Assembly (NCBI GenBank): GCA_036510735.1
Contig: DATCDK010000037.1
Location: 1-24,950, forward strand
Source of the DNA: PALSA-607 sp036510735
Lineage (GTDB): Bacteria; Actinomycetota; Actinomycetes; Acidothermales; Acidothermaceae
Length of the DNA: 24,950 bases
Direction: 5' to 3'
Part shown: positions 1 to 7,526 of the stretch, one piece after another
Position numbering within the stretch: position 1 is the stretch's first letter
Layout: every line of letters begins with the position of its first letter
Notes under the pieces: model-generated
Seen by the model: only the letters and a program-made list of their open reading frames with translations
Database searches by the model: none
What the model was told of the DNA's origin: nothing
Translations under genes and position numbers: made by a program

Positions 1-91
1 GCTTCCGTGCGGGGGGACGCCTTCGCGGCTAGCGACGGCTCACTCGACCAGCTGAGTCTGTCGGGCGATTGCACCGGCTAAAGCGAGGGCA

Positions 92-3000
92 TCACGGCGA
101 GACGGGGACGACCGGGGCGACTGTCGCTGCGACCCGATCGGCGACGGCTTGCACATGCACGGCGCCGATCTGCTCCAACAGCGGTCGCGCTGTCGACAGG
201 GCTTCGGCTGCACCGCGCAGGTCGCCGTCGTCCGCGAGCCGCGTCGCAAGCTCGACCCGTACCTGCGCAGCCGGGTAGGCCGCACCCATCGCCGTGAACA
301 TCTCGGCCGCCGCCCGGAGCCCGGCAACCGGATCCGGCGACAGGTGCGCCCGAGCTCTCAAGAGGTGCCCCTGCAGCAGCCGGAACCGCTGACCGCGCGG
401 GACGGTGTCGAGTCTTTCGACCAGCTCGGTCAGGCGGTCACGCCCCCCGACCTCGAGCAGCAGGTCCAGCGCCAGGCCGAAGGCGAGCGGCAGGTCTTCG
501 CTGGTCAGACCTAGATCCGCCATCCGCTCGACGCTGTCGGCTGCGAGCGTGGCAGCGCGGCTGCGATCACCTGCGAAATACGACTCGACGGCATCGCGCA
601 TCAGTACCCAGCCGCACACGACCGGGTCGATCGAGTCCCGTGCCGGCCCAACCACCGGAAGCAGGGCTGCGATGTCGCCGCGGCCGTACGCAAGCAACGC
701 AAAGCCAGCCGCGAGGTAGGCCTCCCAGTCGATCCGATCGCTGCGCTCGTCGGCGGGGTGGCGCTGGCGGATGTCCTCCACTTCGGCCCAGCGGCCGGCC
801 TCCAGTAAGCAGATGAGGAGGTGCCCGTCCGCAACGATGCGCGAGCCGATCAGTCCGAGCTCGTCGCTGCGCTCGAGAGCGACGGTCGCCATGCGAGTCG
901 CGGCGGCGAGATCGTCGGGGAGGAGCAGCGCGACCTGGTTGAGCATCCGAACAACCGCACGTGGTGTGCGATCGTCACTGCGCGCAGTCGACCCAGCGTG
1001 AACGACCATCGAGAAGCGTCGGTAGCCCGCGCCGCTCGCCCAGGCCGCGATCCCGTCAAGGAACACGTCAAAGTTGGACTCATCGCCGTAGCGCTCGATG
1101 TCAGGCAGTGCTTGCATCACGGTGCGTTCGGCGAGCGCGAAATCACCAGTACTCTGCGCGGCGACCGAGATGGTCCGAGCCGCGAGGGCGAGCAACCCGA
1201 CCCTGTCCGGGCGCCCGAGCGAGGCCGCAAATACCTCCTGGGCGAGGGGCACGGACGGAATGGTGTCCCCGCGCACGCCCAACATCCGCGAGCGGTTCAT
1301 CGTGAGGCGCAACGTCGCCTCCTCGTCGCCACGTCGCTGCGCAGCAAGCATGCCCGCCGACAACCATCGATTGCTCTCGTCGAGCTGCGCAGCGGCGTCG
1401 AGGGCGATCGTCGAGGCCGCGATCGTCAGCCGGATGACGGTCTCGTCCGGCAAGTCGAGTGCCAGCAATTGGCTGTAGTGAGCGAGCGCATCGGTGGGCG
1501 CACCAACCCCTGCGGCGTGCACGGCAGCTTGCTCGAGGAGCTGTGCCGCGCGGTCACGCAAGACGGCGACGTCCGGCGCCTCAGGCATCGCCGAAATGGC
1601 GTCGAGAATGTGCGCGGCGAGGACACCCGCGATCGTGTCGGCATCGGGCAGCGCGGCCAGGTGCTCGGCTACCGCGAGATGCCTCGCGTGCTTGTCGCGA
1701 CGCGACAACGTCTCATAGGCGCTCGTTCGAAGCAGCGCCTGAACAAACCGGTACTGCCCACGTTCGGGCGAACGAGGGTCGTTGTCGACGATCAGAATTT
1801 CCTTGCGCCGCAGGCTGTCCAGCACCGCGTCCAGATCGATATCGGACGGCGCAAGGGCACCGATCCCCGCTCTGGTGAAGCCCAGGCCGAGCACGCTCGC
1901 GTCCTGAACCACCCGCCGCTCCGCCGCCGGTAGCGCATCGAGGCGCGCGGCAAGTAGCGCCTGCAGGCTGGCCGGCGGCCCGAGAGCAGACAGGTCGAGC
2001 GCTCCGACCGCCTCAGGGTCGACGACGTACCGGCCGCCCGAGGCGACGACGACGTCACGGTCGATGAGCGCGCGGATCGTCTCGACGGCATACAGCGGCA
2101 CGCCCTCGGCGCGGGCCACGAGTTCGGTACGCAGATCGCGGGGCAGGTCGGCGACCAGGCCGTCGAGAAGCCGCACCATCACGTCGTCCGGCAATGGCTC
2201 GAGAAAGACGGTGCTCGACCGCCGGCCAGCGCCAATCCCCGCGCGCCGGCTGGTCACCTCGGGGCGCGCTAGGGCGAGAACCATGATGGCTGCCCTGCTG
2301 ACATCGAGCAGGTAATCAAGGAAGTCGAGAAACCCGTCGTCAGCCCACTGCAGGTCTTCGACGATCATCGTGACCGACTCGTCGCCAGCACACAGCGACT
2401 CGAAGAACGCACGCCAGCACGCGAAAAGGTCGGCCTGGTCGAACACGGCGTCCGACAATCCGAGCAAGCTGGCGAGGCGTGGGCGCAACACCTCGCGTTC
2501 GACCTCGTCACTGACATGGCGCCCAAGGCGTTCGTCGAGAGCCGCCGTAACGGTCGCATCGTCGTCCGTCTCAGTTACCCGCAACAGCGACCGCACCATC
2601 TCCGCGACAACGCGGCCCGCAACTCCCTGGCCGTAGGACAGACAGCGACCACGCAGCCAGTGCGTGCGCTGGGTGATGGCGTCCGCGTACTTCTCGAATT
2701 CCCATGCCAGTCGGGATTTTCCGATGCCAGGCTCGCCGGCAACAAGCACCAGCCGGGCCCGTCGCTCCTCCGCCGTCGCGTGGAAAAGTTCCTTCACCAG
2801 CCGCAATTCGCGGTCGCGCCCGACGAACGGCGCTTCGAGCCCGTCGACCCGTTGGGCACCACCCGCGGCGGCTGTCGTGCGCACGGCATGAAAGAGCTCG
2901 ACGGGGAATGACTTGCCCTTCAGCTCGTGACTTCCTGTCGAGACATACGCCAGCGACGCGGTGGTGAGCGACCGCGTCGTGTCGTCAACCCAGACCTCAC

Positions 3001-3661
3001 CGGGCGCCGCCGCGGCCTGAATCCGGGCCGCCGTGTTGACGGCGTCACCCGCGACAACGCCCTGCCCGTCGGAAGCGATCGCGCCGAGGGTGACGGCGAC
3101 CTGCCCTGTGCTCACGCCGACCCGCATCTGCAACGCCTCGATGCCGAACTCCGCGCCGAGCACCCGGGCGGTGGCCACCAGGTCGAGTCCAGCTCGCACG
3201 GCTCGCTCGGCGTCATCCTCGCGAGCCGCGGGCACCCCCCAGACGGCGAAGACAGCGTCGCCGATGAACTTCTCGACGGTGCCGTTGTAACGCTCGATGA
3301 TCGCCCGCGCTCGCTCGAAATATGTCGAGAGCAGGTCGCGAACGGCCTCCGGGTCGCGGGCCTCGGCGATCGGCGTAAATCCGACCATGTCGGCGAACAG
3401 CAGCGACGCCGTCCGCCTCTCCGATACCGGATCGGACGGCAAGCGATCGCTCTGGACCGCTTGCGCAGGTAGCGAAGCTCCGCTCTCGCGCCCAGGGATC
3501 GGCGTCCCGCATTCGCTGCAGAACCGACCACCGCCGAGCGGCGCACCGCATGCAGCGCACGCCTGCGACATCGGGAGGCCACATTCGCTGCAGAATTTCG
3601 CGCCGACCCGATTCGCCGCACCGCATCGGGTGCAGGCGGTCTCCGACCCGGCGCCAGGCAC
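92..3661 (-). CDS. Class III adenylate/guanylate cyclase with zinc ribbons, AAA ATPase and helical-repeat C-terminus
   Basis: Predicted cytoplasmic enzyme of 1189 residues that makes a cyclic nucleotide from ATP or GTP. In order: two zinc ribbons (Cys pairs at 10/13, 24/27, 35/38, 48/51); a class III cyclase domain (about 80-235) with both metal aspartates (D91 in FADMVGFT, D135 in FIGDAVFAVWG), the transition-state pair N209 and R213, and K131; an AAA/STAND-type ATPase with Walker A GEPGIGKS (K315) and Walker B near 430-441 (IVEDLQWAD); then a long Ala/Leu-rich helical region resembling TPR repeats. The position that usually holds the adenine-selecting Asp appears to be V202, so ATP versus GTP preference is open. 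An upstream in-frame start would add 36 residues, but GTG 3661 has an AAGGAGG Shine-Dalgarno five bases before it and is preferred. The gene is divergent from a transporter with a cyclic-nucleotide-binding domain. Domain calls are firm; the trigger sensed by the ATPase/TPR part is unknown. Confidence 0.93.
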   Translation of the reverse strand: MPGAGSETACTRCGAANRVGAKFCSECGLPMSQACAACGAPLGGGRFCSECGTPIPGRESGASLPAQAVQSDRLPSDPVSERRTASLLFADMVGFTPIAEARDPEAVRDLLSTYFERARAIIERYNGTVEKFIGDAVFAVWGVPAAREDDAERAVRAGLDLVATARVLGAEFGIEALQMRVGVSTGQVAVTLGAIASDGQGVVAGDAVNTAARIQAAAAPGEVWVDDTTRSLTTASLAYVSTGSHELKGKSFPVELFHAVRTTAAAGGAQRVDGLEAPFVGRDRELRLVKELFHATAEERRARLVLVAGEPGIGKSRLAWEFEKYADAITQRTHWLRGRCLSYGQGVAGRVVAEMVRSLLRVTETDDDATVTAALDERLGRHVSDEVEREVLRPRLASLLGLSDAVFDQADLFACWRAFFESLCAGDESVTMIVEDLQWADDGFLDFLDYLLDVSRAAIMVLALARPEVTSRRAGIGAGRRSSTVFLEPLPDDVMVRLLDGLVADLPRDLRTELVARAEGVPLYAVETIRALIDRDVVVASGGRYVVDPEAVGALDLSALGPPASLQALLAARLDALPAAERRVVQDASVLGLGFTRAGIGALAPSDIDLDAVLDSLRRKEILIVDNDPRSPERGQYRFVQALLRTSAYETLSRRDKHARHLAVAEHLAALPDADTIAGVLAAHILDAISAMPEAPDVAVLRDRAAQLLEQAAVHAAGVGAPTDALAHYSQLLALDLPDETVIRLTIAASTIALDAAAQLDESNRWLSAGMLAAQRRGDEEATLRLTMNRSRMLGVRGDTIPSVPLAQEVFAASLGRPDRVGLLALAARTISVAAQSTGDFALAERTVMQALPDIERYGDESNFDVFLDGIAAWASGAGYRRFSMVVHAGSTARSDDRTPRAVVRMLNQVALLLPDDLAAATRMATVALERSDELGLIGSRIVADGHLLICLLEAGRWAEVEDIRQRHPADERSDRIDWEAYLAAGFALLAYGRGDIAALLPVVGPARDSIDPVVCGWVLMRDAVESYFAGDRSRAATLAADSVERMADLGLTSEDLPLAFGLALDLLLEVGGRDRLTELVERLDTVPRGQRFRLLQGHLLRARAHLSPDPVAGLRAAAEMFTAMGAAYPAAQVRVELATRLADDGDLRGAAEALSTARPLLEQIGAVHVQAVADRVAATVAPVVPVSP

Positions 3662-3666
3662 GAGTG

Positions 3667-3673
3667 CCTCCTT
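3667..3673 (-). promoter_or_regulatory. Ribosome binding site that fixes the cyclase start
   Basis: AAGGAGG on the minus strand lies five bases upstream of GTG 3661. The longer in-frame reading to 3769 would place this perfect Shine-Dalgarno inside the coding region, so the shorter protein starting VPGAGSE is preferred. Confidence 0.8.
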
Positions 3674-3848
3674 CGAACTACGCCGCGAGACGTCCGGCCG
3701 CAGCCAGGTCCGTGATCGGGACACGCAAAGGGTACGCCCGCGCACGCCGAAAACGGCATCGAGGATCACTCACCACTTGAGGCGCCGGTATGCAACGCTT
3801 CCCCGACGCAAAGTGCACGCGTCGACATGGCAGGGATTGCGAGACGGC

Positions 3849-3856
3849 GAGGAGAG
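3849..3856 (+). promoter_or_regulatory. Ribosome binding site for the MFS-CNBD gene
   Basis: GAGGAGAG lies just upstream of GTG 3861, with the AGGAG core six bases from the start. The open frame extends much further upstream, antisense to the cyclase gene, so this site decides the start. Confidence 0.75.
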
Positions 3857-3860
3857 CAGC

Positions 3861-5531
3861 GTGGCGAGCTCCACAGGTAGTGGTCGCTACCGCGACGCAT
3901 TGCGGCAGCGCGACTTTCGACTCATGGTCATCGCCTACGTCGTCGATGCGCTCGGAGGTTGGGCGTACTCGGTCGTCCTGGCCGTCTACGTGTGGGATCG
4001 CACGCACTCGACCCAATGGCTGGCGGCAATGGCCTCGGCCGGCTGGCTGACGAGCTTGCTCGTCGGTGGCTATGCGGGCGTGCTCGCCGACCGTTACGAG
4101 CGCACCCGGGTGATGATCGTCTCGGCACTCGCGAACGCAGCGATCATGTGCGTCATCGCCGTCGTCGTCGGTACCAATTCGCCGTTGCTGCTGCTGCTCG
4201 CCTTGCGGGTCGTCTCCGCTGCAGCCGGATCGCCCTATCGACCCGCGTCTGGAGCGCTTACCCCGGAGATCGTCGGTGAGCGAGATCTCGCCGCGGCGAA
4301 CGGGCTCTTCTCGACCCTCGAGAGCTTGACCGTCGTGCTCGGACCCGCAGCAGGCGGTCTGCTGCTGCTCACCGGAGAGCCGGTCACCGGCGTCATCGTG
4401 AACGCAGCAAGCTTCGTCGTCGCGGCTGGGATCGTTGCGCGGCTGCGCGTTCGAGCCACCGGCGATGCTGCGCCTGGAGAGAACGCGTTCAAACAGTGGC
4501 TGGTTGGGATCAAGGCACTGGGCCGAGAGCGCGTGGCGCTGGTGCTCGTGTTGTTCTGCGGGCTCGACTCGGCCGTCTATGGCGCCAGCACCGTCATCTA
4601 CGTGCCGCTCTCCGAACACCTGGGGACCGGCGCCAACGGCTACAGCTACCTCCTTGCCGGGGCTGCTCTCGGCGGCGTCCTCGCCGCCGGTCTGGCGAAC
4701 AAGCTCGGGAGCTCCAGCCGCCTCGCCCCGGTCATTTTTGGCAGCATCCTGTTGCAGGCGCTGCCGTTCGCCGTGACAGCAACCGTGCACGCGCCCGTCT
4801 TGGCCTTCATCCTGCAGGTGATCTCGGGCGCCGGGATGATCGTCGTCGACGTGCTGGCCTACACGGCATTGCAACGCGACCTGCCACGCGAAGTCCTCGG
4901 CCGGGTCCTCGGCGTGTTCGATGCCATCGTCCTCAGCTTCATCGTCGCGGCCAGCTTCGTGGGCGCGGCCTTGCTCACGTCCCACGGCCTGCACACAACG
5001 CTGTTGGTCATCGGATTCGCTTTCCCCGTGTTGGCGTTGATCGGCCTGCCTGCGGTGTTGAAAGCCGATCGCGAGTCGGCGGCCGCGGTCGCGCGGCTCG
5101 CCCCGCGGGTACGGTTGCTCGGTGCCCTCGATCTTTTCACCGGCGCAAGCAACTCCGTGCTCGAGAGATTGGCAAAGGCAGCGGTGGAACAAGAAGTCCC
5201 GGCCGGCACGGTCATCATCCGAGAAGGCGACGAGGCCGACGCGCTGTGGATCCTCGTTGCTGGCAAGCTCGGCATCGAGGCGATCGCCCCCGACGGCACA
5301 TCAGTCGAGTTGCCCGACGTCGACGCGCCCTCCTACGTCGGCGAACTTGGCCTGCTCCACAACCGACCGCGCAGTGCCACCGTCACCACCAGGCAGGCGT
5401 GCACGTTGCTGCGCATCGAAGGCAAGGAATTCCTCAACGCACTCGAGGCGGCGCCGCCGAGCGTGTCGTTGAAGACACTTGCCGGCGTGCGACTTGCCCG
5501 CACCCCCGGGCAAGCCGGGGTGCAGGACTAA
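3861..5531 (+). CDS. MFS transporter fused to a C-terminal cyclic-nucleotide-binding domain
   Basis: Membrane protein of 556 residues. Residues 1 to about 410 form a major-facilitator permease: hydrophobic segments begin with MVIAYVVDALGGWAYSVVLAV, and the loop GVLADRYERTRVM matches the MFS motif between TM2 and TM3. Residues about 419-540 form a cyclic-nucleotide-binding domain: the beta-roll part (GTVIIREGDEADALWILVAG) is followed by a phosphate-binding cassette at 492-508, GELGLLHNRPRSATV, with E495 (ribose ligand) and R504 (phosphate ligand) at the nine-residue spacing seen in protein kinase A regulatory subunits. Binding of cAMP or cGMP is therefore likely. The transported substrate cannot be read from sequence. 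GTG 3861 was chosen for its Shine-Dalgarno. The gene is divergent from a nucleotide cyclase and one base ahead of a metallo-hydrolase gene, which suggests that transport is gated by, or tied to, the cyclic nucleotide. Confidence 0.92.
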   Translation: MASSTGSGRYRDALRQRDFRLMVIAYVVDALGGWAYSVVLAVYVWDRTHSTQWLAAMASAGWLTSLLVGGYAGVLADRYERTRVMIVSALANAAIMCVIAVVVGTNSPLLLLLALRVVSAAAGSPYRPASGALTPEIVGERDLAAANGLFSTLESLTVVLGPAAGGLLLLTGEPVTGVIVNAASFVVAAGIVARLRVRATGDAAPGENAFKQWLVGIKALGRERVALVLVLFCGLDSAVYGASTVIYVPLSEHLGTGANGYSYLLAGAALGGVLAAGLANKLGSSSRLAPVIFGSILLQALPFAVTATVHAPVLAFILQVISGAGMIVVDVLAYTALQRDLPREVLGRVLGVFDAIVLSFIVAASFVGAALLTSHGLHTTLLVIGFAFPVLALIGLPAVLKADRESAAAVARLAPRVRLLGALDLFTGASNSVLERLAKAAVEQEVPAGTVIIREGDEADALWILVAGKLGIEAIAPDGTSVELPDVDAPSYVGELGLLHNRPRSATVTTRQACTLLRIEGKEFLNALEAAPPSVSLKTLAGVRLARTPGQAGVQD

Positions 5532-5532
5532 C

Positions 5533-6411
5533 GTGCGAGCTTTTCTGTGCGGAGTGCGCGGTTCGACACCGGCACCTGGCCCCGACTTCGTCCGGTACGG
5601 CGGCCACACGTCATCCGTGGCACTCGCGCACGACGGTGAGCGTCCGAGCCTGGTGATCGATGCAGGCACCGGGTTACGACGGGTCACGAACCTGCTCGAC
5701 GGCGCGCCCTTTCAGGGCACCATCGTGCTGAGCCACCTGCACTGGGATCACGTGCACGGCTTGCCGTTCTTCCAGGGCGGCGCGAGAGAGGGACACCGCG
5801 TCAACGTCTTGCTGCCAGCCATCGACGGCGACGCGGTCGGCACTCTCGCACGCGGACTCTCGCCGCCGCACTTCCCGATCGGACCCACACAGTTAGGGTC
5901 CGGCTGGACCTTCGACCCGCTCGTTGAAGGTGCGCGCCAGTTCGAAGGCTTCGACGTCCTTGTCCGTGAGATCCCACACAAGGGCGGTCGGACGTTCGGG
6001 TTCCGCGTCTCTGACGACGCCGGGTCGCTCGCCTACCTCGGTGACCATTTCCCGCTCGGCGAAGGCGCCGGGCCGGACGGGCTCGGTGCCTACCACGAGG
6101 CGGCGCTCGCGCTTGCGCGCGACGTCGACGTGCTCCTGCACGACGCGCAGTTCCTGGCCGCACAATTTCCCGGCGTGACCTACCTCGGGCATTCGGCGAT
6201 CGAGTACGCCATCGGGCTCGCCACTCGAGCGGGGGCGAAGTCTCTGATGCTCTTCCACCACGCGCCCGACCGCACCGACGACGAACTCGACGCAATCGTG
6301 GCGATGTTTGCGGACGCGCCCGTGCGCGTGATCGCGGCAACGCAGGAAACCGTCGCAGCCCTGGGTGTACCTGGCAGCCCCGTCATGACGGCACTCAGCA
6401 CTGCGAGGTAG
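5533..6411 (+). CDS. Metallo-beta-lactamase-fold hydrolase, possible cyclic-nucleotide phosphodiesterase
   Basis: Predicted cytoplasmic metallohydrolase of 292 residues. All usual ligands of a di-metal MBL site are visible: HLHWDH at 68-73, H149 (IPHKGGRTFGFR), D204 (LLHDAQF) and H242 (FHHAP). The N-terminus, CGVRGSTPAPG...RYGGHTSS, is the signature of a subgroup related to RNase Z/PhnP and class II cAMP phosphodiesterases, so the substrate is likely a phosphodiester but is not fixed. The start GTG 5533 lies one base after the stop of the MFS-CNBD gene; an upstream ATG at 5479 would overlap that gene by 53 bp and place the RGS motif unusually far from the N-terminus. Tight coupling to a cyclic-nucleotide-binding transporter and a nearby cyclase makes cyclic-nucleotide hydrolysis an attractive but unproven role. 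The gene ends three bases from the convergent amidohydrolase. Confidence 0.88.
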   Translation: MRAFLCGVRGSTPAPGPDFVRYGGHTSSVALAHDGERPSLVIDAGTGLRRVTNLLDGAPFQGTIVLSHLHWDHVHGLPFFQGGAREGHRVNVLLPAIDGDAVGTLARGLSPPHFPIGPTQLGSGWTFDPLVEGARQFEGFDVLVREIPHKGGRTFGFRVSDDAGSLAYLGDHFPLGEGAGPDGLGAYHEAALALARDVDVLLHDAQFLAAQFPGVTYLGHSAIEYAIGLATRAGAKSLMLFHHAPDRTDDELDAIVAMFADAPVRVIAATQETVAALGVPGSPVMTALSTAR

Positions 6412-6414
6412 ACC

Positions 6415-7488
6415 TCAACGAACGACAGTGCCGCGGACGACGATGTGCCGGGGATTTCGCAGCACGTTCAGGTCTGCCCGGGGGTCGTCGTCGTAGACGA
6501 CGAAGTCGGCTGGGGCACCTTCTGTCAGGCCCGGTAGACCGAGCCACTCCCGTGCTTTCCACGACCCCGCGGCAAGCACGTCGGCGTTCGACAACCCAGC
6601 GGTCTGCAGCGCCAGCATCTCGTCGACCACGAGTCCGTGCGGCAGATTCCCACCGGCGTCGGTGCCGACGTAGATCGGCACTCCCGCTTCATGTGCCGCT
6701 GCGACTCGCGCGTCGGCGCTGCGTTGCAACCTGCGCATTCTCGCTGCGTACAAAGGATATTTCGTCGCTTGGTCGGCGAACTTCTCGAAGTTGGCGACGT
6801 TGACCAGCGTCGGCACGACGGCAATGCCGCGCCGCACGACGTCGGCAAGAGTCTGCTCGTCAAGACCGGTGCCATGCTCGATCGAGTCAACGCCGGCCGC
6901 GATCAGGTCGGGCAGTGCTTCCTCACCGAACACGTGCACTGCTACTCGCGCGCCCGCCTCGTGCGCGCGTCGCACGGCCTCGGCGAGAACATCGCCCGGC
7001 CAACACGGCGCGAGGTCGCCGAGATCGCGGTCGATCCAGTCACCGACCAGCTTCACCCACGGCGTGCTGTGGCCGCCTGGCCGGCGGGCTTGGGCAACCG
7101 CTGCATCCGGCAACTGCTCTGGCTCGAGTTCGATGCCGTAGCCGCGGATGTAGCGGTGGGTACGTGCGAGATGGCGGCCGGCGTGCACGATGCGCGGCAG
7201 ATCGGGTTCGTCGTCGAGCTCAAGGTAGGTGTGCGGCACGCCAGCGTCGCGCAGCAGCAACGCACCGACATCGCGATCGGTAATCGCATGCGCGCGCGCC
7301 TCCTCGAGCGGCACCCCGCCCTCGGCCGCCAGGCCGACATGGCAATGCGCGTCGACGAGACCAGGCAACACAAACCCACCGTCGGCGAAGGTGCTGCTAT
7401 TGGCCGGCCGGTCGAACGTGATGCGGCCGTCGACGACGAAGAACTCGCCGACCTCCGCGTCGGGCAGCACGGTGGCCCGCACCCGCAA
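6415..7488 (-). CDS. Amidohydrolase-family metal-dependent hydrolase
   Basis: Protein of 357 residues of the amidohydrolase (imidazolonepropionase-like) superfamily, cytoplasmic, acting on an unknown C-N or related bond. Metal and catalytic residues of a di-metal TIM barrel are visible: HxH at H48/H50 (DAHCHVG), the likely carbamylated lysine K146 (WVKLVGDW), H185 (VAVHVFGEE), H205 (SIEHGTGLDE) and D277 (VGTDAGG). The small beta-sandwich is made by the N-terminus and the C-terminal part GAPADFVVYDDDPRADLNVL...HIVVRGTVVR. The start is uncertain: TTG 7488 and GTG 7482 lie two codons apart and neither has a clear Shine-Dalgarno. It follows ffh by 38 bp on the same strand and probably shares its transcript. 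The family call is firm; the substrate is not recognisable. Confidence 0.88.
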   Translation of the reverse strand: MRVRATVLPDAEVGEFFVVDGRITFDRPANSSTFADGGFVLPGLVDAHCHVGLAAEGGVPLEEARAHAITDRDVGALLLRDAGVPHTYLELDDEPDLPRIVHAGRHLARTHRYIRGYGIELEPEQLPDAAVAQARRPGGHSTPWVKLVGDWIDRDLGDLAPCWPGDVLAEAVRRAHEAGARVAVHVFGEEALPDLIAAGVDSIEHGTGLDEQTLADVVRRGIAVVPTLVNVANFEKFADQATKYPLYAARMRRLQRSADARVAAAHEAGVPIYVGTDAGGNLPHGLVVDEMLALQTAGLSNADVLAAGSWKAREWLGLPGLTEGAPADFVVYDDDPRADLNVLRNPRHIVVRGTVVR

Positions 7489-7526
7489 CGCTGATGTGGT
7501 GGCACGTAGCGCCGACGGGGTCGCGC

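Larger units (their letters stand above)
3662..3860. other. Divergent intergenic region between cyclase and MFS-CNBD genes
   Basis: These 199 bp must hold the promoters of both divergent genes. The two ribosome binding sites lie at its edges (3667-3673 minus, 3849-3856 plus). No clear -35/-10 pair was found. A short inverted repeat CGTG-n7-CACG occurs at about 3711-3725, but it is too weak to call a CRP-type site. Confidence 0.5.

Noticed and set aside
1..81. Plus-strand frame open from the left edge to TAA at 79-81
   Set aside because: It could be the C-terminal tail of an upstream gene convergent with the cyclase, but 26 codons without any recognisable feature are not enough to support it.
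3707..3729. CRP-like site (CGTG-n7-CACG) between cyclase and MFS-CNBD genes
   Set aside because: Only four matching bases per arm and spacing differs from the TGTGA-n6-TCACA consensus; likely chance in GC-rich DNA.
3678..5192. Minus-strand open frame of about 500 codons opposite the MFS-CNBD gene
   Set aside because: Low-complexity Asp/Glu/Gln/Arg composition with no hydrophobic core or motif; a mirror of the transporter coding pattern.
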